Origin: Streptomyces monomycini
GTDB lineage: Bacteria > Actinomycetota > Actinomycetes > Streptomycetales > Streptomycetaceae
NCBI RefSeq assembly: GCF_022271435.1
Contig: NZ_JAFIQY010000017.1
Location: 1 to 64,000, forward strand
Direction of reading: 5' to 3'
DNA length: 64,000 nt
In this document: piece after piece, positions 8,037 to 16,609 of the stretch
How positions within the stretch are numbered: the stretch's first letter is position 1
Layout of the letters: each line of letters starts with the position of its first letter
The notes under the pieces: model-generated
Databases searched by the model: none
Seen by the model: the letters and a program-made list of their open reading frames with translations, nothing else
What the model was told of the DNA's origin: nothing
Made by a program: the position numbers and the translations under genes

Positions 8037-11000
8037 ATGACGCGTGCCGAGCTCCCTACGGTCGTGACCCCCACATCCGGCGCCCTCGTCGCGGACTCCC
8101 GCGAGCGCGCCGTGCGAGCCCTGCTCCGCTTCCCCCCACTGAAGCGGCTCTGGAGCGCACAGTTCGTCGGGGCGATCGGCGATGCCCTAGCCCTGCTGGT
8201 GCTCGTACTGCTGACGCTGCAAGCGGCGGTGTACGTACCCTTCGGCGGCCAGGCGGCCTTCGGCGGCGGCTACCGCGGCGCGGCCCTGGCCGTCGCCGCC
8301 GTCTTCGCGGCCCGGATGCTGGCCACCCTGCTCTCCGGGGCGGTGCTGCTGGGCCCGCTGTCCGCGCTGACCGCGCCGTCCGGTCCGCTGGACCGCCGCT
8401 GGACCATGATCGGCGCGGACGGGGTGCGGCTGGCGCTGCTGGTCGTGGCCCCGCTGTGGATCGACTGGACCCCTGACACCGCGCTGGTCTGGCTGCTGGT
8501 GACGGTCTTCGTCAGCGGCGTGGCCGAGCGCTTCTGGACCGTCGCGCGGGAGAGCGCGGCGCCCGGACTGCTGCCCGCGCCGCCTCCGGCCCCGGTCTCG
8601 TCCCCGGCCCGCGGTTCCTCCCCGGCCCCGGTCACGTCCCCGGCCTCGGGGGCGTCCGGCCAGGCGGACCGTACTGAAGGCCCCTCCGTCCGCCCGCTGC
8701 CGGACAACCTGGACGCGCTGCGCCGCCTGTCGCTGCGCACCGCCTTCGTCTCGCTGCCGCTGGCCGCCGCCGGACTGATCGTCGTCGCGCTGGTCAGCAG
8801 GCTGCTGGCCAATGGCATCGGCTGGTTCGCCGACCACCAGGCCGCGCTCGCCTCGTACGTGGCCTCCGGCCTGTTCGCCGCCTCCATCTCGATCCTGTAC
8901 TTCCTCGAACTCCCCGGTACGCAGACTCCGCGCCCGCGCTCCCCCCTGGAGGGCCTGCGCCGCCCCAAGAGCGACGGCGGCGTAGACCGCGGCCGGACGA
9001 ACGCCGTACCGCTGCTGGTCCTGGCCTGCGCGGCGGTGGCCGGCGCGATCGCCGCGGCCGTCTCCGTCGCCGTCCTGCACGCCGGTGACCTCGGCGGCGG
9101 ACCGGTCGCCTTCGGACTGCTGGTCCTCGGCCTGAGCGCCGGCCCGGTCGCGGGCATCCGCGGCGCGCGCAAGGTGCTGCCCGCGCTGTCCCGGCGCCGC
9201 CTGCTGGCCCTCGCCGTGGCCGTCACGGGCCTGGCCCTGCTGGCGGCCGGGCTGGTCCCGGACACCACGACGGTCGTCCTGCTGATGCTGCTCGCCGGAG
9301 TGGCGGCGGGCGTCGCGGCCAACACCGGCCACACGCTCCTGGACCAGGAGACCGAAGCGTCCCGCTCGGCCCGGACGACCGATCACCTGCACGCGGTCGT
9401 CCGGCTCGTCGTCGCGCTGGCCGTCATCGTCGCGCCGCTGCTCGCCGGGGCCATCGGCCCGCACCACCTGGCGGGCGACAAGAACGTCTTCTCGCACGGC
9501 GGCGCGGCCTTCACCCTGATGCTGGTCGGCGCGCTGCTGCTGCCGGTCGCCGCCTGGGTGCTCGGCAAGGTCGACGACCGGCAGGGCGTCCCCCTCGGAC
9601 GCGACCTGCGCGAGGCCCTGCGCGGCGGTGACCCGGACCAGGCCCCGGCCCCCACCGGCTTCTTCATCGCCCTGGAGGGCGGCGACGGCGCCGGAAAGTC
9701 GACCCAGGTCGAGGCGCTCGCCGCATGGATCCGCGGCAAGGGCCACGAGGTCGTGGTGACCCGCGAGCCGGGCGCCACCGCCATCGGCAAGCGGCTGCGC
9801 TCGATCATCCTGGACGTGTCCACCTCGGGCCTCTCCGACCGCGCCGAGGCGCTGATGTTCGCCGCCGACCGCGCCGAGCACGTCAACAGCGTGATCCGCC
9901 CCGCCCTCGAACGGGGCGCGGTCGTCATCACCGACCGCTACATCGACTCCTCCGTCGCCTACCAGGGCGCGGGCCGCAACCTCGCCCCCACCGAGATCGC
10001 CCGCATCTCCCGCTGGGCCACCGACGGCCTCGTACCGCACCTGACCGTGCTCCTCGACGTCTCCCCGGAGACCGCCCGGGAGCGCTTCACGGAGGCCCCG
10101 GACCGGATGGAGTCCGAGCCGGCCGAGTTCCACCAGCGCGTCCGCTCCGGCTTCCTGACCCTGGCCGCCGCCGACCCGGCGCGCTACCTGGTCGTGGACG
10201 CCGGCCAGGAGCCGGAGGACGTCACCACCGTCGTACGCCACCGCCTCGACCAGGTGCTGCCGCTGTCCGAGGCCGAGGTCAAGGCCCAGGAGGAGGCCCG
10301 CAAGGCCGCCGAGGAGGAAGCCCGGCGCAAGGCCGAGGAAGAGGCCGCGCGCAAGGCCGAGGAGGAGCGCAAGGAGCGCGAAAGGCAGGAGCAGCTCGCC
10401 AAGCTCCGCGCCGAGGAGGAAGAGCGCAAGCGCCGCGAGATCGAAGAGGCCAAGGCACGCGAAGCTGCCCGCCAGGCCGAGGAAGCCCGCAAGCGCGCCG
10501 AGGAGGCCCGCCAGGCCGCCGAGGAGGAGCGTCAGCGGCGCGAAGCCGAAGAGCGCGCGCGCCAAGCCGAACAGGAGCGCCTGCGCAAGCGGGCCGAGGA
10601 AGAGGCCCGGCTACGCGCGGAGGCCGAGGAACGCCGCCGGGAGAAGCAGCGCAAGGCCGAAGAGGCCCTGCTGCGCGCCGAGCAGGCTCGCCTGGCAGCC
10701 GCGGCCGAAGCAGAGGCCAAGGCCGAGGCCGAGGCGGAGGCCCGGGCCAAGGAGGAGGCCGAGGCCGCCCGCAAGGCCCGCGAAGAGGCGGCCAGGGCGG
10801 CGGAGGCTGCGGAGGCTGCGGAGGCGCCTACGACGGAGACGCCGATGGCGGGGCTGGAGCAGCACGGCCGTACGGAGCGGGAGCCGTCGTCCCGTTCGTC
10901 CGCGGCCGTGTCCTCGTCCTCCCCGTCCCCGTCCCCCTCCTCGGACGCCGAGGAGACCGCTGTCCTGCCGCAGCACCGGGACCAAGCCCCCGGCGCCTCC

Positions 11001-11477
11001 GACGAGACCGCGGTGCTGCCGCAGCACCGGGACCAAGCCCCCGGCGCCTCCGACGAGACCGCGGTGCTGCCGTCCGTACGCCCCGAGGCGGGCCAGGGCC
11101 GGCAGCGGCACGAGGAGGCGCGGCGCGGGGACGACCCGGCGGACCGGGTGCCCGAGTGGATGTTCCGCAAGGAGCACGACGGCCGTACGGGGGAGCGGGG
11201 CGCGTCCCACGCTCCGGGTGGCCACGGCGCCTCCCACGCCTCCCACGCCTCTCATGCCTCCCACGACTCCGGTGTCGCGGGCGCGGAACGTACGAGGGAA
11301 CTCCCGCAGATCGACCCGGCCACCGGCGAACCGGTCCAGCCCGCACCGCGCCGCCGCCCGGCCTGGGCGGAGGAGACCCCGCTGGACGACCTGCCGACGC
11401 TGGCCGACGAACTCCTCGGCCCGCGCGAGGACGAGGACGAACAGCAGGGCCGCGGCCGGCGGGGGCGCCGGGGCTGA
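8037..11477 (+). CDS. tmk: MFS-like domain fused to dTMP kinase
   Basis: This 1146-residue multidomain protein has an N-terminal half (about 25-515) that is a membrane domain resembling a degenerate MFS transporter, interrupted by a Pro/Ser-rich loop near 180-205. Residues about 540-745 form a complete thymidylate kinase: P-loop EGGDGAGKST with Lys554, ITDRYIDSSVAYQG and the LID region. The kinase makes dTDP from dTMP. Residues about 750-930 are an Ala/Glu/Arg/Lys-rich coiled coil, followed by a disordered tail with 17-residue tandem repeats. The MFS-Tmk fusion is known in Streptomyces and would place the kinase at the membrane. The start is ATG 8037, directly after a leaderless-type promoter. 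What the membrane part transports, if anything, is unknown. Confidence 0.93.
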   Translation: MTRAELPTVVTPTSGALVADSRERAVRALLRFPPLKRLWSAQFVGAIGDALALLVLVLLTLQAAVYVPFGGQAAFGGGYRGAALAVAAVFAARMLATLLSGAVLLGPLSALTAPSGPLDRRWTMIGADGVRLALLVVAPLWIDWTPDTALVWLLVTVFVSGVAERFWTVARESAAPGLLPAPPPAPVSSPARGSSPAPVTSPASGASGQADRTEGPSVRPLPDNLDALRRLSLRTAFVSLPLAAAGLIVVALVSRLLANGIGWFADHQAALASYVASGLFAASISILYFLELPGTQTPRPRSPLEGLRRPKSDGGVDRGRTNAVPLLVLACAAVAGAIAAAVSVAVLHAGDLGGGPVAFGLLVLGLSAGPVAGIRGARKVLPALSRRRLLALAVAVTGLALLAAGLVPDTTTVVLLMLLAGVAAGVAANTGHTLLDQETEASRSARTTDHLHAVVRLVVALAVIVAPLLAGAIGPHHLAGDKNVFSHGGAAFTLMLVGALLLPVAAWVLGKVDDRQGVPLGRDLREALRGGDPDQAPAPTGFFIALEGGDGAGKSTQVEALAAWIRGKGHEVVVTREPGATAIGKRLRSIILDVSTSGLSDRAEALMFAADRAEHVNSVIRPALERGAVVITDRYIDSSVAYQGAGRNLAPTEIARISRWATDGLVPHLTVLLDVSPETARERFTEAPDRMESEPAEFHQRVRSGFLTLAAADPARYLVVDAGQEPEDVTTVVRHRLDQVLPLSEAEVKAQEEARKAAEEEARRKAEEEAARKAEEERKERERQEQLAKLRAEEEERKRREIEEAKAREAARQAEEARKRAEEARQAAEEERQRREAEERARQAEQERLRKRAEEEARLRAEAEERRREKQRKAEEALLRAEQARLAAAAEAEAKAEAEAEARAKEEAEAARKAREEAARAAEAAEAAEAPTTETPMAGLEQHGRTEREPSSRSSAAVSSSSPSPSPSSDAEETAVLPQHRDQAPGASDETAVLPQHRDQAPGASDETAVLPSVRPEAGQGRQRHEEARRGDDPADRVPEWMFRKEHDGRTGERGASHAPGGHGASHASHASHASHDSGVAGAERTRELPQIDPATGEPVQPAPRRRPAWAEETPLDDLPTLADELLGPREDEDEQQGRGRRGRRG
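10953..11072 (+). repeat. 51-bp in-frame tandem repeat in tmk
   Basis: Two nearly identical 51-bp units start at 10953 and 11004, and a third begins at 11055 but breaks off after about 18 bases. Each unit encodes the 17 residues ETAVLPQHRDQAPGASD. Being a multiple of three, copy-number change would keep the frame. A shorter His/Ala/Ser repeat (SHASHASHASH) follows at about 11227-11270. Confidence 0.9.
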
Positions 11478-11504
11478 GGCGGGCGGTCGATGTGTCCGTA
11501 AGAA

Positions 11505-11549
11505 GGTGAGCCCCTGGGATCCGTCTCCGACGGATCCCAGGGGCTCACC
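11505..11549 (+). terminator. Terminator after tmk
   Basis: A perfect 21-bp stem with a 3-base loop (left arm 11505-11525, right arm 11529-11549) lies 28 bases after the tmk stop. It is an exceptionally long stem with no T-run, which is usual for Streptomyces terminators. It separates tmk from the delta prime promoter. Confidence 0.9.
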
Positions 11550-11569
11550 CCTCTCCCTCCCTGCCCGCG

Positions 11570-11592
11570 TTGTCAGTGGGAGGCCCCACAAT
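11570..11592 (+). promoter_or_regulatory. RecA-NDp/PafBC-like promoter of delta prime gene
   Basis: TTGTCAGTG at 11570-11578, 8 bases, then CACAAT at 11587-11592: a full match to the -35 half of the DNA-damage promoter and the same NACAAT -10 as at 1054-1059. An in-frame GTG lies at 11602, 9 bases after the -10. Confidence 0.6.
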
Positions 11593-11682
11593 GGAACGAG
11601 CGTGGGGCGCTGGGTGACGGCGCGGAAGAACGAGCGTCGCGCGACGGCACGGGCAGGACGGACAGGAACGGCGGGCAGCGAG

Positions 11683-12912
11683 ATGGCTGTGTGGGACGAC
11701 GTGGTCGGGCAGGAGCGCCTGACGGAGCAGCTTGCCGCTGCCGCACGCGACGCGGACGCGCTGGTCACCGCGGAGGGCGCGGCCGCGAACGGCGCCGACC
11801 CGATAGCGCAGTCCGGCGCGTCGAAGATGACGCACGCCTGGCTGTTCACCGGCCCGCCCGGCTCGGGCCGGTCCACCGCCGCCCGCGCCTTCGCCGCCGC
11901 GCTCCAGTGCGTCAGCCCGGACCGCGCGCTCGGCGGCGCCCCCGGCTGCGGCTTCTGCGACGGCTGCCACACGAGCCTGGTGGGCACCCACGCCGACGTC
12001 GAGGTCGTCCGTACGGACCTGCTCTCGATCGGTGTGAAGGAGACCCGCGACCTGGTCCGCCGCTCCTCCATGTCGCCGTCCGGCGGCCGCTGGCAGGTCA
12101 TCGTCCTGGAGGACGCCGACCGCCTCACCGAGGGCGCGGGCAACGTCCTCCTCAAGGCCGTCGAGGAGCCCGCTCCCCGTACGGTCTGGCTGCTGTGCGC
12201 CCCCTCCATCGAGGACGTCCTGCCCACGATCCGGTCCCGCTGCCGGCACGTCACCCTGCGCACGCCGCCGGTGGCCGCCGTCGCCGACGTCCTGATCCGC
12301 CGGGACGGCATCGACCCCGACGCCGCAGCGGCCGCCGCCCGGGCCACCCAGGGACACATCGGCCGTGCCCGCCGCCTGGCCACCGACGAGCGCGCCCGCG
12401 CCCGCCGTGACGCCGTCCTCAAGCTGCCCCTGCGCGTCGACGACATCGGCGGCTGCCTCAAGGGCGCCCAGGAACTGATCGACGCCGCGACGGAGGACGC
12501 CAAGCAGGTCGCGGAGGACGTCGACACCAAGGAGACGGAGGAGCTGCGCGCCGCCCTCGGCGCCGCCGCCGGCACGGGCGGCCGGCTGCCGCGCGGTACG
12601 GCGGGCGCCATGAAGGAGCTCCAGGACAGGCAGAAGCGCCGCTCCACCCGTACGCAGCGCGACAGCCTCGACCTCGCCCTGACCGACCTCACCGGCTTCT
12701 ACCGCGACGTCCTCGCCGTCCAGCTGAACGCCACGGTCCCCCTCGCCAACGACGAGGTCCGCGACAGCGTCCGGCGTATCGCCTCCTCCTCGACCCCGGA
12801 GCGCACCCTGCGCCGGATAGAGGCGGTCATTGCCTGCCGCCAGGCCCTCGACCGCAATGTGGCGCCCCTCCTGGCGGTCGAGGCGATGACCGCCGCCCTC
12901 CGCAAGGGCTGA
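11683..12912 (+). CDS. holB: DNA polymerase III subunit delta prime
   Basis: This 409-residue clamp-loader subunit begins MAVWDDVVGQERL, the usual actinobacterial start. It has a P-loop-like GPPGSGRST in which Arg replaces the Lys of Walker A, a four-cysteine zinc module (CVSP... CGFCDGC), the Walker B-like ILEDADRL and the arginine-finger SRC motif (IRSRCRH). Delta prime subunits typically do not hydrolyse ATP, in keeping with the altered P-loop. It acts in the replisome to load the sliding clamp. ATG 11683 has only a weak ribosome binding site. An in-frame GTG at 11602 next to the promoter would give a 27-residue longer, leaderless product. Confidence 0.92.
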   Translation: MAVWDDVVGQERLTEQLAAAARDADALVTAEGAAANGADPIAQSGASKMTHAWLFTGPPGSGRSTAARAFAAALQCVSPDRALGGAPGCGFCDGCHTSLVGTHADVEVVRTDLLSIGVKETRDLVRRSSMSPSGGRWQVIVLEDADRLTEGAGNVLLKAVEEPAPRTVWLLCAPSIEDVLPTIRSRCRHVTLRTPPVAAVADVLIRRDGIDPDAAAAAARATQGHIGRARRLATDERARARRDAVLKLPLRVDDIGGCLKGAQELIDAATEDAKQVAEDVDTKETEELRAALGAAAGTGGRLPRGTAGAMKELQDRQKRRSTRTQRDSLDLALTDLTGFYRDVLAVQLNATVPLANDEVRDSVRRIASSSTPERTLRRIEAVIACRQALDRNVAPLLAVEAMTAALRKG

Positions 12913-13109
12913 GACCCACCCGTCCCTCCCCGGCCACACCCCTCACCCGTACGAGCGTACCCACTCACCCCCACGGACCGTCCCGACCCGGATACGCTCC
13001 GTCCACCACCCTCAGCCAACCTGACGCCCCACCACCCCCACCACAACCCTTCCCCTCCTCCTTCCACTCCTTCCACTCCTTCCTCTCCTCAGGGACCGAG
13101 GGACCGCCC

Positions 13110-14708
13110 ATGGCCACCAGCCGCCTGCTCCGCACCGCCGGTACCGTCCTGACCGCTACCGCGCTCCTCGTCTCCGGCTGCTCTTCGGGGGACTCCTCGC
13201 CCGGCGCCGCGGCCTCCGGACAGCCGCCACACGGCCGTACGGGCGCCGACGCCATGCCCGACGCGGCGACGGCCACCCTCAAGCCCCTCCCCACCGCCGT
13301 CCCGGCCGCCCTCCGCCCGTATTACGACCAGAAGCTCACCTGGCGCGAGTGCGGCATCGTCGGCTTCGAGTGCACGACGATGAAGGCCCCCCTCGACTAC
13401 GCGAAGCCCAGCGCCGCCACCGACCTGAAGCTGGCCGTCTCCCGCAAGAAGGCCACCGGCCCGGGCAGCCGCCTCGGCTCCCTCATGGTCAACCCGGGCG
13501 GTCCGGGCGGCTCGGCGATCGACTACCTCCAGCAGTACGCGCCACAGCCCGACGCCGTCCGGGCCCGCTACGACATGGTCGCCATGGACCCGCGCGGCGT
13601 GGCCCGCAGCGAGCCGGTCAGCTGCCTGTCCCCCTCCCAGATGGACGCCTACACCCGCGTCGACCAGACCCCCGACTCGGACGCCGAGGTCGACCGCCTC
13701 GTCAGCGCCGTGCGCGACTTCACCCGGGGGTGCCGCGCCCGCACCGGAGCCCGCCTCGGCCACGTCTCGACCGCCGAATCGGCCCGCGACATGGACGTCC
13801 TGCGCGCCGTCCTCGGCGACGACAGACTCACCTACGTCGGCGCCTCCTACGGAACCTTCCTCGGCGCGACCTACGCCGGCCTCTTCCCCTCCCGCGTCGG
13901 CCGCCTCGTACTCGACGGCGCGATGGACCCCTCCCTGCCCGCCCGGACGACGAACCGCGACCAGACCGCCGGCTTCAACACCGCCTTCACCGCCTTCGCC
14001 AAGGACTGCGCCAAACAACGCGACTGCCCCCTGGGCACCAGCGGCCCCGACGAAGCGGGCCGCCGTCTCTCCGCCCTCTTCAAACAGCTCGACGCCCACC
14101 CCGCCCCCGCCGGCGGCTCCCGCACCCTCACCGAATCCCTCGCCACCAGCGGCGTGACGGCCGCCATGTACGACGAGGGCGCCTGGCCGGTGCTGCGCGA
14201 ATACCTCGCCCAGGCCCAGAAGGGCGACGGCCGCGGCCTGCTCGCCCTCTCCGACTCCTATTACGAGCGCGACCCCGACGGCACCTACGCCAACCAGATG
14301 TTCGCCAACCCCGCCGTGAACTGCCTCGACCTCCCCGGCGCCTTCTCCGGCCCCGACGAGGTACGCGCCGCCCTGCCGGCCTTTCGCAAGGCCTCCCCGG
14401 TCTTCGGCGAAAGCTTCGCCTGGGCCGCCCTGAACTGCGCGTACTGGCCGGTCGAGCCCACCGGCGAACCCCACCGCATCACCGCCGAGGGCGCCGCCCC
14501 GATCCTGGTCGTCGGCACCACCCGCGACCCGGCCACCCCCTACCCCTGGGCCCGCTCCCTGGCCTCCCAGCTCTCCTCCGCCACCCTCCTCACCTACGAG
14601 GGCGACGGCCACACCGCCTACGGCCGCGGCAGCGACTGCACCGACACCACCATCAACACCTACCTCCTCGAAGGCACACCCCCACCCCCCGACAAACACT
14701 GCACCTGA
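13110..14708 (+). CDS. TAP-like alpha/beta-hydrolase lipoprotein (aminopeptidase)
   Basis: This 532-residue protein has a lipoprotein signal ending LVSGC near residue 25, so it should be anchored outside the membrane. The alpha/beta-hydrolase fold shows the oxyanion block NPGGPGGS, the nucleophile in VGASYGT (Ser246) and the C-terminal TAP-like domain with the catalytic His in EGDGHTAYGRG. It belongs to the Streptomyces tripeptidyl aminopeptidase/SlpD-SlpE family, which trims short peptides from the N terminus. The upstream gap (12913-13109) is strongly pyrimidine-rich. AGGGACCGAGGG precedes ATG 13110. Confidence 0.88.
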   Translation: MATSRLLRTAGTVLTATALLVSGCSSGDSSPGAAASGQPPHGRTGADAMPDAATATLKPLPTAVPAALRPYYDQKLTWRECGIVGFECTTMKAPLDYAKPSAATDLKLAVSRKKATGPGSRLGSLMVNPGGPGGSAIDYLQQYAPQPDAVRARYDMVAMDPRGVARSEPVSCLSPSQMDAYTRVDQTPDSDAEVDRLVSAVRDFTRGCRARTGARLGHVSTAESARDMDVLRAVLGDDRLTYVGASYGTFLGATYAGLFPSRVGRLVLDGAMDPSLPARTTNRDQTAGFNTAFTAFAKDCAKQRDCPLGTSGPDEAGRRLSALFKQLDAHPAPAGGSRTLTESLATSGVTAAMYDEGAWPVLREYLAQAQKGDGRGLLALSDSYYERDPDGTYANQMFANPAVNCLDLPGAFSGPDEVRAALPAFRKASPVFGESFAWAALNCAYWPVEPTGEPHRITAEGAAPILVVGTTRDPATPYPWARSLASQLSSATLLTYEGDGHTAYGRGSDCTDTTINTYLLEGTPPPPDKHCT

Positions 14709-14768
14709 CCCCACCCCAACCCGGTTCGGACCACCCCCATCCGATGTGTAGACTGGGCTCCGCACCAC

Positions 14769-14845
14769 GCCGCCTTAGCTCAGTCGGCCAGAGCGACGCA
14801 CTCGTAATGCGTAGGTCGGGGGTTCGACTCCCCCAGGCGGCTCCA
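14769..14845 (+). tRNA. tRNA-Thr (CGT)
   Basis: A complete cloverleaf: acceptor GCCGCCT pairs with AGGCGGC, D-arm GCTC/GAGC, anticodon stem ACGCA/TGCGT with loop CTCGTAA (anticodon CGT at 14803-14805), and T-arm GGGGG-TTCGACT-CCCCC. The discriminator T is followed by an encoded CCA at 14843-14845. tRNA genes are common integration sites, and lower-GC DNA starts right after this one. Confidence 0.97.
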
Positions 14846-14848
14846 CTG

Positions 14849-14881
14849 GAAGCCAGGTCACGTAGAACGTGACCTGGCTTC
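14849..14881 (+). terminator. Terminator of tRNA-Thr
   Basis: A perfect 15-bp stem (arms 14849-14863 and 14867-14881) with loop AGA is followed by TTTGTTGTT, a rho-independent terminator just after the tRNA. Confidence 0.93.
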
Positions 14882-15447
14882 TTTGTTGTTGCCTGGAAGC
14901 CGGCGGCTGCTGACGCGATGAAGTCAGTGACGTGGATTACATCGATCGGCCCCGATAGTCCCACCGCGAGATCCAGAATGCCCGAACACGGCATCCTTCA
15001 CCCGATCGAGTGACGCCGCAAAGGCAGATATCTTGGATTTCCCCGGATCGCCATACTCGGCTGCGAATGGACAGTGAAGGCGGGAGAGCGAGTAAAGCCA
15101 GATGTCTTCGACTGCATCGAACGGAAGGTGCGGAAGATCTTCGGAGAAGCGCCGGTGTGCGTGCACGTGGGAGATGTAAAGGAGTGTGAGATCAAGCGTC
15201 ATCCCACCTATCCGAAGTTCCGTGCCGAGGCTATATCGTCCGGAGTCCGGTCAGCTTCGAGTTCCCGGTTGTGGGAGTCCATGATTGCCATGGGCAGGTT
15301 GTCCGACCTGGATGGCGACAGTACGTGGCGATTGGTCATACTCGAATCCGGGGTGAGCGGCTCGGCGCGCTGTATCAGCGGCTGGGGCACTTCGATGCCG
15401 TACGGAGCTTCCATGACCAACTTCGCTCCGGTAGCCGTTCGGGGACG
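14882..15447. other. Lower-GC stretch after tRNA-Thr, no clear gene
   Basis: Base composition drops to roughly 55-60% GC here. Short open frames occur on both strands (for example 15074-15451 plus with a GTG start, and 14924-15202 minus), but none has a good ribosome binding site or a domain I recognise. The stretch may hold decayed genes of an integrated element. I found no second copy of the tRNA 3' end that would mark an attachment site. Confidence 0.4.
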
Positions 15448-15798
15448 GTGAGCCAGGCGGTGAGGTCCTTCGGCCTGCTCCGATCACGAATATCCAACCC
15501 GAAGCTCTCCTATTACGCCTCGGACCTCTACCCCTCGTTCATCGGCCTCCGAGAAGCCGCCGGTGTGATGGGCATTGCTGAATCCGCCGCGCACCGTCTC
15601 ATCAGGGCAGGTCAGTTCCCGTTCCCCGTGGCGAGGGCGGGACGCAGCTACAAGGTGTCTGTCAAAGCGTTGATGCACTTCAAGGACATTCCGGATGCCA
15701 TCGTCCATGTCGACGACATCGAGAGCGGGTGCCCTCCACGCGGGCGGCGGAGCGCCGTGAGCCCAAGGGGCCATGCCCGTCACCGCTGTCGAGACTGA
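15448..15798 (+). CDS. Excisionase-like helix-turn-helix protein
   Basis: The middle of this 116-residue frame (FIGLREAAGVMGIAESAAHR... KVSVKALMHF) fits the winged helix-turn-helix of MerR/excisionase (AlpA, Xis) proteins: an REAA helix, a recognition helix ending HRLIRAG, and the wing with a basic turn. Such proteins bind attachment sites or promoters of integrative elements. GTG at 15448 (or 15460) is the likely start; GGGGAC lies just upstream. No integrase was found nearby. Its place after a tRNA in lower-GC DNA suggests a remnant of a mobile element. It could be a truncated or degraded copy. Confidence 0.5.
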   Translation: MSQAVRSFGLLRSRISNPKLSYYASDLYPSFIGLREAAGVMGIAESAAHRLIRAGQFPFPVARAGRSYKVSVKALMHFKDIPDAIVHVDDIESGCPPRGRRSAVSPRGHARHRCRD

Positions 15799-15856
15799 TC
15801 ATGTTGCGGCAGCGTCGGCAGATGCCTTCTGTCCGTCCGGGTTATTGCGCTCCGCT

Positions 15857-16609
15857 CTACTGAGCAGCGTTGACCACGGTCGCTCCGATGAGGTTGGCTG
15901 CCACCATCTCATCGAGTTCCACGAGGCCCGACTCCTTGACCGCGGGTTCCGTGTCGGGGATCCGGTCCGTCGGCACCCATCGGGCGCTGCGGTCGAACGC
16001 CTCGTCGTGCTGCTCGCTTCGCAGCTTGCGGCGCCTCAGTAGCGGGCCTTGGCGGTGGGCTTCGGTGTAGTAGGAGATACGTCCTTCGGCGTCGACGGCA
16101 TCAAGAACGGTGCTGCTAAGAATTTCGAGGGGCGGGGTGCCCAGGTGGCCCTCCAGGGTTCCGGGCCGGAAGAGCACTCCGGTCAGATCGAGGAACCCCG
16201 CGTTGTCACGGACGAACTCTCCCCCCCGCTCGTAGAAGAGGACCAGCGGCTCGTAGAGATCAGGAAGATCGGGGACCGCTGCCGGGGTCTGCCTGCGGAG
16301 TTCAGCAAGACGTACCGCGCCCGCACAGGTGCGTTTGACGGCGTCGTTGGGTGCATGGCTCAGGAAAGTCTGGAGTTCCTCGTTGAACTCCGGAGACAGG
16401 TGAGGTTCCGGGGTCATGTACTGAGTGGCGTCAAAGAAGGGCCACTCGTTCTCGGCCGAGTAAGTTCGAGCCCACATGGCAGCCCGACGCATGTACTCAC
16501 GCAGCAGAATTCGGCGTGACATGACATGCCCGAACGCTTGATCCCAATCGCCCATCCAGGTTACCGCTCGAAGGCGATCGAGCGTAGGGGATGTCGTTCG
16601 GTCGTTCAC
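15857..16609 (-). CDS. Candidate immunity protein for ESX-linked toxin
   Basis: This 250-residue protein has no signal peptide or membrane segment and shows no family I can name. It starts with GTG at 16609, overlapping the toxin stop (GTGA), which implies translational coupling. It lies immediately downstream of the variable C-terminal toxin domain, the usual position of an immunity gene in polymorphic toxin loci, and shares the lower GC of the toxin end. Conserved-looking blocks include DLYEPLVLFYERGGEFVRDN and LFRPGTLEGHLGTPPLE. The immunity role is inferred from position only. Confidence 0.6.
   Translation of the reverse strand: MNDRTTSPTLDRLRAVTWMGDWDQAFGHVMSRRILLREYMRRAAMWARTYSAENEWPFFDATQYMTPEPHLSPEFNEELQTFLSHAPNDAVKRTCAGAVRLAELRRQTPAAVPDLPDLYEPLVLFYERGGEFVRDNAGFLDLTGVLFRPGTLEGHLGTPPLEILSSTVLDAVDAEGRISYYTEAHRQGPLLRRRKLRSEQHDEAFDRSARWVPTDRIPDTEPAVKESGLVELDEMVAANLIGATVVNAAQ

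Noticed and set aside
14769..14845. tRNA-Thr as a proven attachment site
   Set aside because: No duplicate of the tRNA 3' end or integrase gene was found in the window, so only a suspicion is reported.
15074..15451. 125-codon plus-strand frame after tRNA-Thr
   Set aside because: Third-position GC is mildly raised, but there is no ribosome binding site, no domain, and it overlaps the HTH gene start. Left as undetermined rather than called.
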